A stretch of 64,000 nucleotides of DNA from Pedobacter sp. MC2016-24 (GTDB lineage: Bacteria; Bacteroidota; Bacteroidia; Sphingobacteriales; Sphingobacteriaceae), in the NCBI RefSeq assembly GCF_015223055.1, contig NZ_JADFBX010000006.1, positions 278,171 through 342,170 of the forward strand. The letters run 5' to 3'. Of this stretch, positions 26,902 through 36,176 are shown in pieces. The position numbers were made by a program, and so were the translations under genes. The notes beneath the pieces are model-generated. The model was given only the letters and a program-made list of their open reading frames with translations. It had not been told where the DNA came from and searched no databases. How positions within the stretch are numbered: position 1 is the first letter of the stretch; the number at the start of each line of letters is the position of its first letter.

Positions 26902-28068
26902 ATGAAAACGCATATGAAACTCAGTTTAAAACCACTTTTAACCCTATTGGTCTGTGCAATAAGTTTTTCTGCCTGCCGGAAAACCGAAACGCCGATCATT
27001 GACCCCACAGTAACGCCCGTGGCGCCCGGTGAAAAAGGCCCGGTAAAAGGATTTTTCTTATTAAATGAAGCCAATATGGGTAGTAATAAAGCCTCGCTTG
27101 ATTACTATGATGCTGAATCCGGTAAGTATTTTAAAAACATTTTTCCATCACGTAACCCCAACGTAGTCAAAGAACTTGGAGATGTGGGCAACGATATTAA
27201 AATTTATGGAAACAAGCTGTATGCTGTAATCAATGTGTCAAACCTGGTGATGGTGATGGATGTCAATACAGCCAAGCAAATTGGAACCATATCCATCCCC
27301 AACTGCCGTTACATCACCTTTGATAAAGGAAATGCTTACGTGAGTTCTTATGCAGGCCCGGTTAAAATTGATCCAAATGCACGCTTAGGCTATATCGCAA
27401 AAATAGATACAGCTTCATTGGCTGTTAAAGATACTTGTGTAGTGGGCTATCAGCCGGAAGAAATGGTGATCAGGGACAATAAGCTTTATGTAGCCAATTC
27501 TGGTGGCTATCGTGTTCCAAATTACGACAATACGGTATCTGTTATAGATTTGAATACTTTTAAAGAGACCAAGAAAATAACCGTTGGTATCAATCTGCAT
27601 CGTTTAAGACTGGATAGCGACAACAACATTTACGTAAGTTCAAGGGGAGACTATAAAACGGTCGCATCAAATCTATATATACTCAATCCAGCCGATAAGA
27701 TAACGAATGTGTTGAATATTGCCGCAAGTAACATGACCATTAGCGGCGATTCATTGTATGTTTACAGTACAGAATGGAGCCACATTACCAATACGAATAC
27801 CATCACTTACGCGATTGTCAATACCAAAACCAAGGCTGTGGTATCCAGAAGCTTTATCAAAGATGGCACCGATAAAAAAATAACAATACCATACGGCATT
27901 GCCATACATCCCGAAACCAAGGAGATTTTTGTAACCGATGCACGGGATTATGTAACTCCGGGCAGGTTATACTGCTTTACTCCGGATGGTATACTGAAAT
28001 GGGACGTCGAAACTGGTGACATCCCGGCACACATCGTGTTTACGCGCAAAAGATTGAGTGGCATCTAG
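26902..28068 (+). CDS. BtuG-like surface beta-propeller lipoprotein (first of three)
   Basis: A 388-aa lipoprotein (Cys after ISFSA) with a DUF5074/YncE-like propeller. The mature start KGFFLLNEANMGSNKASLDYY and the end VTDARDYVTPGRLYCF are shared with the two other copies at 34101 and 36177. In gut Bacteroides, BtuG proteins of this kind bind cobalamin very tightly and sit on BtuB as a lid; here the gene lies 37 nt after btuB under the same riboswitch. ATG 26902 is chosen: the longer frame overlaps the end of btuB, and 26902 gives a normal signal peptide. The BtuG assignment is by resemblance and context. Confidence 0.8.
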   Translation: MKTHMKLSLKPLLTLLVCAISFSACRKTETPIIDPTVTPVAPGEKGPVKGFFLLNEANMGSNKASLDYYDAESGKYFKNIFPSRNPNVVKELGDVGNDIKIYGNKLYAVINVSNLVMVMDVNTAKQIGTISIPNCRYITFDKGNAYVSSYAGPVKIDPNARLGYIAKIDTASLAVKDTCVVGYQPEEMVIRDNKLYVANSGGYRVPNYDNTVSVIDLNTFKETKKITVGINLHRLRLDSDNNIYVSSRGDYKTVASNLYILNPADKITNVLNIAASNMTISGDSLYVYSTEWSHITNTNTITYAIVNTKTKAVVSRSFIKDGTDKKITIPYGIAIHPETKEIFVTDARDYVTPGRLYCFTPDGILKWDVETGDIPAHIVFTRKRLSGI

Positions 28069-28098
28069 TACATTTCTGATAAAAACAAAAACATATTA

Positions 28099-29802
28099 AT
28101 GAAAACAAACAAACCAAACTTGAAAGTACAGGGAATAGCCAGACTATTTATTCTGGCCTGCTTTATTGCACAGGCGCTTTCTTGTTCCAAGGACAAAACT
28201 ACTCCGGAACAGGCTGGTCCGACGCTGGAATTTACTGCCGAAAATGGCGAATACAAAGTTAAAATGGGTAAAGAAATTGCATTGGAGGCTAAGGTAACTG
28301 ATGCTACAGATCCGATTTACTCCTGGAAATTGAATGGAAAGATCATCTCAACCGGACTTACCTGCAATTTTACAGGTGATAAACTGGGCGAATATTTTGT
28401 GACTTTTAGGGTTGATGCTAAAAATGGTTCGGTGGAAAAACAGGTTAAAGTAACTGTATTGAGCAAACTCCCGCCAGAGATTACCATGACCTCAAGCATC
28501 ATCGCTTACTCAGGATTGAATACCAAAATGGTGGCTAACGTTTTATATGCAGAGGAAGCTAGCTATACCTGGCGCTTAAACGGTGTGGTAATCAGTAATG
28601 AAAACAGCTGTAATTTAAATCTGACCAGCCTGGGTGCACAGCAGCTGACCTTAAAGGTCGTGAATGCGGATGGGGAAGACCTGAAGGTATTTTCTGTAGT
28701 GGTATTGCCGGCGCCTTCGGCAGAGTTGTTTTTTGACGACGGACGTTTCCGTTTGAGTGGAGACCAGAGCACCAAACGCTTGAGCATTCCATTAGGTAAG
28801 ACCCTGGTGCTTGCGCCGGTAATCTCCAATATCAGTGGAACACCTACTTTTGAGTGGACCGTAGATGGAGCTGTACAAAGTTCTACGACAGAATTTTTAA
28901 ATTTCAAGCCTACAGCACTTGGCAATTATTTAATTACCGTAACTGCAAAGGGAACTTCGGCTGTTGCAAAAGTAACGGTTGCCTGCGTACCTGCTGAAGG
29001 CACGTATTTCCGTGCTGCTGTAACAGGAAGTAAGGCGATTGTAACCAATGTTTTTGAGTTTATCCCGGCACCAGGTCAGTTCACCAATTTTCAGGAAGGA
29101 TCAACCATGGAGCAGGCGCGTGTGAGTGTGCAGAATGCTGTCAATACCGGGACTACAGCCTATGTGGCTGGTTTAGGCGCTTTTGGTGGTTATTTCATCA
29201 GCGGATTTGACCATAGTGTAACTGATGTGGCTGGAAAGGCAGACATCAGCATCAGTGGGAACGCCTTTGAAACCTGGTCTGAGCCAGGCATTGTATGGGT
29301 CATGCAGGATGAGAACGGTAACGGATTACCGGACGATACCTGGTATGAGCTTAAAGGTAGTGAGACCGGTAAAGCAGAAACGAAACAACGTTATGCCATT
29401 ACGTATTACAAACCTTCTACCGGAAATACCGATGTATTATGGTCTGATAATATGGGTAAAACGGGATCTGTAGATTACAATACTTATCATACCCAGAAGT
29501 TTTATTTCCCGATGTTCATTACCGGTAATTCTTTGACCCTGACTGGAACCTGTCTGAAAACTACATTCCTGGTAGGTGGTATTGATGTCAATCCCGGATT
29601 CCCGTGGGGTTATGTTGATAATTTTGGAGATGGCTCTAAGCTGAATTTTTGGATAGAAGACGCGATTAAAGCGGATGGAACACCTGCAAATTTAAAATAC
29701 ATTGACTTTGTAAAGGTGCATACCGGACAGTTGGGTAAGGGTGTGGCCATAGGTGAGGTATCCACTGAAGCCGGCGCAGCCATTGATTTAAACTTAAAAT
29801 AG
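28099..29802 (+). CDS. Surface lipoprotein with Ig/PKD-like domains and DENGN..PDDTWYELK domain
   Basis: A 567-aa lipoprotein (Cys after FIAQALS). Residues about 45-300 form three Ig/PKD-like repeats, each with a YSWKLNG or FEWTVDG core and ending before the next VTV strand. Residues 300-567 form a separate domain with GGYFISGFDHSV, EPGIVWVMQDENGNGLPD and DTWYELKGSE. That domain recurs in shortened form in the gene at 35223. I know similar cell-surface proteins beside BtuG genes in Bacteroides. A role in corrinoid binding or docking is inference from the riboswitch operon. Gaps to both neighbours are 28-30 nt. Confidence 0.75.
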   Translation: MKTNKPNLKVQGIARLFILACFIAQALSCSKDKTTPEQAGPTLEFTAENGEYKVKMGKEIALEAKVTDATDPIYSWKLNGKIISTGLTCNFTGDKLGEYFVTFRVDAKNGSVEKQVKVTVLSKLPPEITMTSSIIAYSGLNTKMVANVLYAEEASYTWRLNGVVISNENSCNLNLTSLGAQQLTLKVVNADGEDLKVFSVVVLPAPSAELFFDDGRFRLSGDQSTKRLSIPLGKTLVLAPVISNISGTPTFEWTVDGAVQSSTTEFLNFKPTALGNYLITVTAKGTSAVAKVTVACVPAEGTYFRAAVTGSKAIVTNVFEFIPAPGQFTNFQEGSTMEQARVSVQNAVNTGTTAYVAGLGAFGGYFISGFDHSVTDVAGKADISISGNAFETWSEPGIVWVMQDENGNGLPDDTWYELKGSETGKAETKQRYAITYYKPSTGNTDVLWSDNMGKTGSVDYNTYHTQKFYFPMFITGNSLTLTGTCLKTTFLVGGIDVNPGFPWGYVDNFGDGSKLNFWIEDAIKADGTPANLKYIDFVKVHTGQLGKGVAIGEVSTEAGAAIDLNLK

Positions 29803-29830
29803 CCTTTAAAACATATAGACCACTGTTCGA

Positions 29831-31903
29831 ATGAATACCTTAAAAAATAGAAATGTCTTTTTTATGCTACTTGCGGGCTTACTGGCTTTAACCAGCTGTA
29901 AGAAAGAAGTTAGTTTTGAAGGAGCCGACAATTACATCACTTCCTTTTCTTTAAACCAATCTGGTTCTGTCATTTATGCGGCCATATCAGATCGTTCCAT
30001 CACGCTGAAAGCGCCTGAGGGCTTATCCCTGGATCAGGCGAAAGTAGCCGTTGTTTTGAGTGAAAATGCAACTATATACCCGGATCCTTCATCAATAACG
30101 GAATGGGACGATGAAATGCAGTTTGTGGTAACAGCACATAATGGAACCAAACAAACTTATAAGTACACTGTAGTCAGGAGTAGTATTGCTGCTGAGGAAA
30201 CGATTATTCTACCAACGCAGGCAGATGTTGATGCCTTTGGAAAGCAGGGGATTACCGAAATTAAGGGTAGTCTGATCATTGGCCGGGTTACAGGGAAAGA
30301 TTCCGTTACCAGTCTTGCTCCTTTAAGCAAGCTTAAAAAGATCGGTTATTCGTTTACTTTATATCCTACCTATTCTGGTAAAGACCTGATTGGATTGGAG
30401 AATTTAGAGCGTATCGGTGCCGATCTTCAGATTGAAGGCGTTCGGAGTCTGCAAAACATTGTATTTGGCAATTTAGTAAATGCGGGTAGCATTTACATCA
30501 AGAGTCCGGTTGCAGTGAGCTTCGAGTTTCCGTCTTTAAAAACGGTGAATAAGACCTTGACACTGGACGGGCCGATCGCCGGAGTTTCTTTACCGGGATT
30601 AAGTACTGTGGGGGGACTATTGTCCTTAAATACAGCTTCAAATTCTGGTGCAATGCTTTCAAAAGTAGCCTTCCCTTCTTTAAAAGAAACTGGTGGCCTG
30701 AGTTTTACCTATTTTACCAAACTGGAAAAAATCGATTTATCTGAATTGCTGAAAACAGGAGATTTCAATATGGTCAGCTTGGCTGGTTTATACACCATCA
30801 GCGCGCCTAAGCTACAGACGGCTACCGGAAAAATAACCATCCCAACCACCAGCGCCTTGAGGGAGGTGAGCTTTCCGGCATTGGTTCAGGCGGGGGGATT
30901 AAGTATTGAAGCCAAGACTTTAAATAGTTTGGAGTTTCCGGTATTGAAAACTGTTTCGGGGATTTTGAAAGTAAATAACATCGCGGTAGATGGAATCAAA
31001 AATTTCACTGCACTCACAGAAGTTGGTACAGAGCTCTATTTAGGCGAGCTGACCAAGATGACCAGCTTCGGACTTCCGGCAGGTTTAAAAAAGATAGGTA
31101 AACTGACCATTTACAACCGATTGGTAGCTGTTCCTGCAGAAATCAATGTGAAAGGTTTAACTGTCGCTGAATTGAATATGCAGACTACAGGAAGCGTAAA
31201 GTTGATCGGCGACGATGTCTTTAAGGGTACATTAACCATTAATCCGACTGCACTGACTAACTTCCCGGTTTTGCAGGGCTTTTCTGAAGTTGACTCTCTT
31301 GGGTTCAACGGTTATATTTCTAACATCAATGATGTACAGATCAATGGCATTAAGAAAATCAACAAAAGTTTTTTGATGCCGAATAACAATGTGAAAACCT
31401 TTAGTATGCCAGATCTGGAAGAAGTTGGTGGCAACTTTACCATTAACCATTTCAACGGTGTAACCCAAGCCACGATCGAGATTCCCAAATTGAAAAAAAT
31501 TGGTGGTGATTTCAATGTGCAGATCCAGTCTACCTTAGTGAGTACGCTTAAATTTACTGCGCTGACTACGGTTGGTGGTAATTTTAACCTGGGTACCGGC
31601 TATAGCACCCGTTGTTTAACGAATGTTTTGTTCCCTGTACTTGAAAAGGTTGGAAAGAAATTAAGTATCTATGCCCAAAATGATTCACAGTCTTACGTAA
31701 ATAATAAGGTTACCAATCTTGACGGATTTTCAGCGCTTAAAAACGTAACAGCGATTGATGTGAAAGCACAAACCAGCCTAGTTTCGTTTGCCGGATTTAA
31801 AAATGCATTTGCTTCGATCAGTGCAACAAGCTGGACGACTTCAAAAAATGCTTATAACCCGACTTATGCAGATCTTGCAGCCGGACGCTGGACAAATAAT
31901 TAA
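29831..31903 (+). CDS. Leucine-rich-repeat lipoprotein, DUF5018-like N-terminus (copy 1)
   Basis: A 690-aa lipoprotein (Cys after LLALTS). Residues about 25-120 resemble DUF5018: FEGADNYITSFSLNQSG, then VVTAHNGTKQTYKYTV. The rest is a long irregular leucine-rich solenoid of BspA/receptor-L type with units such as FPSLKTVNKTLTL, LPGLSTVGGLLSL and MPDLEEVGGNFTI, roughly 20-24 residues each. It ends in a capping segment SATSWTTSKNAYNPTYADL. The next gene is a full-length paralogue. Surface display and ligand or protein binding are likely; any link to cobalamin rests on operon position. Confidence 0.75.
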   Translation: MNTLKNRNVFFMLLAGLLALTSCKKEVSFEGADNYITSFSLNQSGSVIYAAISDRSITLKAPEGLSLDQAKVAVVLSENATIYPDPSSITEWDDEMQFVVTAHNGTKQTYKYTVVRSSIAAEETIILPTQADVDAFGKQGITEIKGSLIIGRVTGKDSVTSLAPLSKLKKIGYSFTLYPTYSGKDLIGLENLERIGADLQIEGVRSLQNIVFGNLVNAGSIYIKSPVAVSFEFPSLKTVNKTLTLDGPIAGVSLPGLSTVGGLLSLNTASNSGAMLSKVAFPSLKETGGLSFTYFTKLEKIDLSELLKTGDFNMVSLAGLYTISAPKLQTATGKITIPTTSALREVSFPALVQAGGLSIEAKTLNSLEFPVLKTVSGILKVNNIAVDGIKNFTALTEVGTELYLGELTKMTSFGLPAGLKKIGKLTIYNRLVAVPAEINVKGLTVAELNMQTTGSVKLIGDDVFKGTLTINPTALTNFPVLQGFSEVDSLGFNGYISNINDVQINGIKKINKSFLMPNNNVKTFSMPDLEEVGGNFTINHFNGVTQATIEIPKLKKIGGDFNVQIQSTLVSTLKFTALTTVGGNFNLGTGYSTRCLTNVLFPVLEKVGKKLSIYAQNDSQSYVNNKVTNLDGFSALKNVTAIDVKAQTSLVSFAGFKNAFASISATSWTTSKNAYNPTYADLAAGRWTNN

Positions 31904-31928
31904 TCGCGATCAGATGATAAAACCAAAC

Positions 31929-34052
31929 ATGAACACTAGAATAAATACCTTCCTATATATGATGCTTGCAATTGTCCTGCTGGGCAGTTGTAAAAAGGAT
32001 AGCCTGTTTAAAGGCACCGACAATAACATTACCGCTTTTGAACTCAACCAGGGAGATGTTGTTTTAAAAGGGGCAATCTCTCAGAATAATATTGTGATTA
32101 CTGCGCCTGAAAACATGGTACTTACAGGTGCTACGCCTAAAGTTTTGCTGAGCGAAAAGGCAAGTATCCAGCCTGATCCTGCCAGTATCAGCAATTGGGA
32201 CGAAGCACATGAGTTTGTGGTTACCGCACATAACGGTAGCCAGACCACCTATAGTTATAAAGTAGAGAGAAACATCATTTCGCGCGAAGGTGATGTAGTT
32301 TTGTTAAGTCAGGCTGATGTAGATGCACTTGCAGCGCTTAAGCTGACTGCCATTAATGGTAGCCTGACCATCGGAAAAGCAAGTGGAGAAGATAAGATCA
32401 CTTCGTTGGATGCCTTGTCTGGTTTGAAATCCATTGCTTATGACCTGAACATCAACCCAACTTATACTGCTAAAGATCTTTCTGGGTTGAAAAATCTGGA
32501 ACAGGTAGGCGCAATCCAGATCGGTGCTTTGGAGAAATTGGAAACGCTGGAATTGCCTAAGTTGAAAACCGTGATGCTCAACCTGGTTGTTAATGGGGCA
32601 GGAGTAAAAACCATTAAACTTCCTGAACTGCTTAAAATTGACAAAGGATTGCAGTTAATTTCCTTGTTATCACTTACCGAGATCAACTTTCCGAAGCTGA
32701 AGTCCATCGTACAGAACATCAGTATTCAGGGTTCTTATGCGCCAAGTTTACTCAAATCCATTGCTTTTCCTGAATTGGAGAACATGGAAGGAGATTTGAT
32801 CATTTCACAATGGACACAACTGGCGTCGATTCAATTCCCTAAGCTGAAAAAAGTAAATGAATTGAGTGTGATTGGGTTTGCGGAGTTGAAGGCTTTTGAA
32901 GCGCCACAGCTGAAAAATATCCTGGCCAATCTGGAGATTTCTCACAATGAAAAAATGAGCACGCTGGACTTGTCGGGATTACAGACTGTTGCTGGCGGTT
33001 TTAGGCTACAAAATTTGCCTGAGCTTAAAAATTTAGACGGATTGAAAAGTCTGACTTCAGTTCAAGGCGATTTGTTCTTTTACACCATGCCTGGGATAAA
33101 AAATATGAACGGCTTAAAAAGTTTAGTTTCTGTTGGTGGAAATGTGATGTTGTCTGGGTTTAATGTGTTGGAAGACCCCAATCTGGAGGCTTTGGCTAAC
33201 CTCAAAAAGATCACAGGAACTTTGACCATTTCTGAAACTCCTTTTAAAAAGTTTACTGGTTTTGGATTAACTGAAATTAGTTCTTTATCGATTTTTGGTT
33301 ACAATGTGTCTACGATTGAAGAAATTGACGTGACCAAATTGAACATCCTGACCAATATCACCTTAAGTAACATCAGTACCAATGTCAAATTGAAGGGGAA
33401 AGATAGCTATGATTGTGGGCTAACGTTCGACCAGGCCAATGTGACCCTGGAAGGTTTTAAAGAGGTGAAAGATTTTACCTATAACATGTCTTCAGCAGAT
33501 CTGAAACCGGTTCAAACCATTACGGTAGCTAAAGTTAAAAATAACCTGACTTTGGGGATTTACGGTTTCTCGAAATTGAGCTTGCCAAACCTGGAAGAAA
33601 TCGGGAAAGCCAGCCGGATTACGGTGTCGAGTAAAATGGAACTTGACTTACCTGCACTTAAAAAATCGGGTAGCCTGGAAATTGCCGCAACACAAATGGA
33701 TGTGTTAAATTTTCCGGCACTACAAACTATAGATGGTGATTGCAGCATCAATACGGCCAATTACCAGGGATCTATGGGCGACTTGAAATTGCCTGCACTG
33801 ACCAGTATAAACGGTACTTTAAAACTGTTCGGTTACAGTTCTTATTATACCAATACCAAGATGGCCAATTTAAATGGCTTGTCAGCTTTAAGCAGCGTAA
33901 AACGTATCGAAATTAGCTACAATGTGGCCTTGAATGATTTTACGGGATTAAAAAAAGCAATAGCATCTATCGCAGCAAGTAACTGGGTGGTATCTGGAAA
34001 CAAGTATAACCCAAGTTACGACGACATGGTAAATGCTAAATATGTTAAATAG
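31929..34052 (+). CDS. Leucine-rich-repeat lipoprotein, DUF5018-like N-terminus (copy 2)
   Basis: Tandem paralogue of the preceding gene, with the same plan: lipoprotein signal (Cys after VLLGS), DUF5018-like domain (FKGTDNNITAFELNQGD, VVTAHNGSQTTYSYKV), solenoid of leucine-rich units (LPKLKTVMLNLVV, FPELENMEGDLII, LPALTSINGTLKL) and the same cap AASNWVVSGNKYNPSYDDM. ATG 31929 gives MNTRINTFLYMML, parallel to the start of copy 1; ATG 31914 is possible, and the longer frame runs back into copy 1. The mature protein is about 685 residues. Retention of two diverged copies suggests different partners or ligands. Confidence 0.75.
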   Translation: MNTRINTFLYMMLAIVLLGSCKKDSLFKGTDNNITAFELNQGDVVLKGAISQNNIVITAPENMVLTGATPKVLLSEKASIQPDPASISNWDEAHEFVVTAHNGSQTTYSYKVERNIISREGDVVLLSQADVDALAALKLTAINGSLTIGKASGEDKITSLDALSGLKSIAYDLNINPTYTAKDLSGLKNLEQVGAIQIGALEKLETLELPKLKTVMLNLVVNGAGVKTIKLPELLKIDKGLQLISLLSLTEINFPKLKSIVQNISIQGSYAPSLLKSIAFPELENMEGDLIISQWTQLASIQFPKLKKVNELSVIGFAELKAFEAPQLKNILANLEISHNEKMSTLDLSGLQTVAGGFRLQNLPELKNLDGLKSLTSVQGDLFFYTMPGIKNMNGLKSLVSVGGNVMLSGFNVLEDPNLEALANLKKITGTLTISETPFKKFTGFGLTEISSLSIFGYNVSTIEEIDVTKLNILTNITLSNISTNVKLKGKDSYDCGLTFDQANVTLEGFKEVKDFTYNMSSADLKPVQTITVAKVKNNLTLGIYGFSKLSLPNLEEIGKASRITVSSKMELDLPALKKSGSLEIAATQMDVLNFPALQTIDGDCSINTANYQGSMGDLKLPALTSINGTLKLFGYSSYYTNTKMANLNGLSALSSVKRIEISYNVALNDFTGLKKAIASIAASNWVVSGNKYNPSYDDMVNAKYVK

Positions 34053-34100
34053 TAAAAAAGGAAAAAAATTATATCTTAAATTTGTTTTATAATCAACAGC

Positions 34101-35210
34101 ATGAAATTATCTACATTAAAAAAATCGCTCAGCTATGTGTTTGCCGGAGGAATTCTGGTTTTTGCTTCTTGTAAAAAAGATAGGCTACCGGCCGTTGATC
34201 CTCAGCCGACGGGTACAAAAGGCGTTTATGTATTGGCTGAAGGATCGTTTTCTGGTGGCGGTCATAGTTCACTTACCTATTATAACATTGGGACAGGAGT
34301 GACGGAGAAGGATTACTTTAAGAAGCAAAATGGAATTGATTTAGGCTTATTTGCCAATGATTTAAAACAATATGGTAGTAAAATGTATTGTGTGATCACA
34401 GGAACAAAAGCGGCAACTAAAGATTCTTATGTAGAGGTGATCAATATTGCAACGGGGAAATCTTTAAGAAGAATTCCGTTCTCTGATGCTACAGGTGGAT
34501 TTGTACCCAGGTATATTACTTTTTACAAAAATAAAGCTTATGTATCTGGTTATGATGGTTATATTACAAGAATAGATACCGCAAATATGAATATAGAATC
34601 TAGAATTAAGGTCGGTGGGGCAATGGAGCAAATGGCTGTAGTAAACGGTAAATTGTATATCACTAATTCTGATCGCTCTTATGATTATCCAAGCAGCAAT
34701 AATTCTTCTGTGTCTGTAGTAGATCTGAATACTTTCACCAAAGTAAAGGATATTACCGTTACAATCAATCCCATCAAAATAGCGGCAACACCTTCCGGTG
34801 ATTTGTTTGTCGCTACCGGTAGTGTTTACGGAAGCTCTATAGTTCCTGCTTTTGAAAGATTAAGTAGCATCACTGATACTAAAATCAGTTCAGCATCAAC
34901 AGAAGTACAACTGGTCTATAATTATGGTAATACAGGTTTTGTAATTGCTGGTAATTATCCGTATAAAGTAAATACTTTCAACACTTCAACAGGAGTGATT
35001 GGTAATGCTTTTATAACAGATGGAACTTCAATTACTTTACCATATGACGTAGTTGTTAATCCATTAAGCGGAGAGGTGTATGTTACTGATGCAACCGACT
35101 ATACTGGTGATGGAAAAACATTCTGTTTTGGTACAGATGGCAAGAAAAAATTCGAGTTTGCTACGGGCACTGTACCTCGTAGCCCGGTTTTCAACTACAG
35201 TTATAACTAA
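34101..35210 (+). CDS. BtuG-like propeller lipoprotein (second)
   Basis: A 369-aa lipoprotein (Cys after LVFAS), DUF5074/YncE-like. It begins KGVYVLAEGSFSGGGHSSLTYY and ends VTDATDYTGDGKTFCFGTDG, matching the first copy block by block, but it has diverged strongly. Blade-like repeats such as VEVINIATGKSLRRI and SVVDLNTFTKVKDI are visible. A -7-like TAAATTTG lies at 34077-34084 without a good -33, so a weak internal promoter is possible in the 48-nt gap. Predicted cobamide-binding lid on BtuB; it might prefer another corrinoid than copy 1. Confidence 0.75.
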   Translation: MKLSTLKKSLSYVFAGGILVFASCKKDRLPAVDPQPTGTKGVYVLAEGSFSGGGHSSLTYYNIGTGVTEKDYFKKQNGIDLGLFANDLKQYGSKMYCVITGTKAATKDSYVEVINIATGKSLRRIPFSDATGGFVPRYITFYKNKAYVSGYDGYITRIDTANMNIESRIKVGGAMEQMAVVNGKLYITNSDRSYDYPSSNNSSVSVVDLNTFTKVKDITVTINPIKIAATPSGDLFVATGSVYGSSIVPAFERLSSITDTKISSASTEVQLVYNYGNTGFVIAGNYPYKVNTFNTSTGVIGNAFITDGTSITLPYDVVVNPLSGEVYVTDATDYTGDGKTFCFGTDGKKKFEFATGTVPRSPVFNYSYN

Positions 35211-35222
35211 TCAATTATAAAA

Positions 35223-36080
35223 ATGGCCATGAGAATGAATCGTTTACTTACCATTTTACTGCTCTTTGTTGTGATTTTCTTTAGCGCTTGCGAGAAAGAA
35301 GATGCTTCATTGGCCCCAGCAGTGAAAATGCTGGTTACAGACCCGGCAATCAATGGCAAAGTAAATGAAGGCATCGTTTTCATGGCCATCAATATGTCTA
35401 ACAATACGTATCAGCAGGAATGGAAGTTGGATGACGTTTTGCAAAGCGACTCCGCTGCATATAAATTTACACCCTTAAAACCCGGAGTATACAAAGTTGA
35501 CTATACTGCTGTTAATGATGGGGGCGTATTCAATTATAGTTACTCTGTAAATGTGGGTATTCCGACTGTCCCCGTTACCAGTACCAGTAAAGCTTACACA
35601 GATATCCTATTTAGTTTTTTACCCGCGTCGTCTACCGAAATGGGTAAGTTGGAGAGCCTGGAGGCAGCCAGAAGCCTGGAAGGTAAAAAAGGTTTTGTAT
35701 CCATGAGCGGATCAGGAGGGTATATCGTATTGGGTTTTGACCATACCGTAATTAATGAAACAGATAAAAATGATTTAATCATTTTTACAAAAAAACGAAA
35801 AGGATATGCCATGCCGGAAAAAGTCTGGGTTATGCAGGATGAAAATGGAAATAGGAAACCCGATGATACCTGGTACGAATTGAAAAATATACCCGCAGGT
35901 GAATCAGATAAAGGCCTTTACCTGGATATTGCCAATGCAGCTGATGCTGATGGCAATAAAGTATCCTTAGGTGGAATTGACTTTATCAAAATCGAATCTG
36001 GCGTGTCAGCTCATCCTGGGCACAAAATAACAAGTGTGATCGGAATACAGGGGATCGCGGATCTTAACCTATTAAAGTAA
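35223..36080 (+). CDS. Short paralogue of the Ig/PKD-like lipoprotein
   Basis: A 285-aa lipoprotein (Cys after VVIFFSA). It holds one Ig/PKD-like unit (EWKLDDVLQSDSAAYKF) and a shortened version of the C-terminal domain of the protein at 28099: SGGYIVLGFDHTV, VWVMQDENGNRKPDDTWYEL, then IDFIKIESG and DLNLLK. About 90 residues found in the long copy between TWYELK and the IDF-K segment are missing, so it is either a natural minimal form or a deletion derivative. The frame is intact. It sits 12 nt after the second BtuG-like gene, suggesting the pair work together. Confidence 0.72.
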   Translation: MAMRMNRLLTILLLFVVIFFSACEKEDASLAPAVKMLVTDPAINGKVNEGIVFMAINMSNNTYQQEWKLDDVLQSDSAAYKFTPLKPGVYKVDYTAVNDGGVFNYSYSVNVGIPTVPVTSTSKAYTDILFSFLPASSTEMGKLESLEAARSLEGKKGFVSMSGSGGYIVLGFDHTVINETDKNDLIIFTKKRKGYAMPEKVWVMQDENGNRKPDDTWYELKNIPAGESDKGLYLDIANAADADGNKVSLGGIDFIKIESGVSAHPGHKITSVIGIQGIADLNLLK

Positions 36081-36176
36081 GGTTCATCCCCGTTAAAAAT
36101 CAAGAAATCAATTTTATACACAAAAGCTGCGCTGATGAAATGCGCATGTAAAAACACGCGCTCTCCCATAACAATA

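Noticed and set aside
28563..28925. 120-codon minus-strand frame inside the Ig/PKD-like lipoprotein
   Set aside because: Antisense shadow of a well-supported gene.
31788..31928. Longer start for the second LRR lipoprotein
   Set aside because: It overlaps the end of the first LRR gene and would hide the lipoprotein signal; ATG 31929 matches the start of its paralogue.
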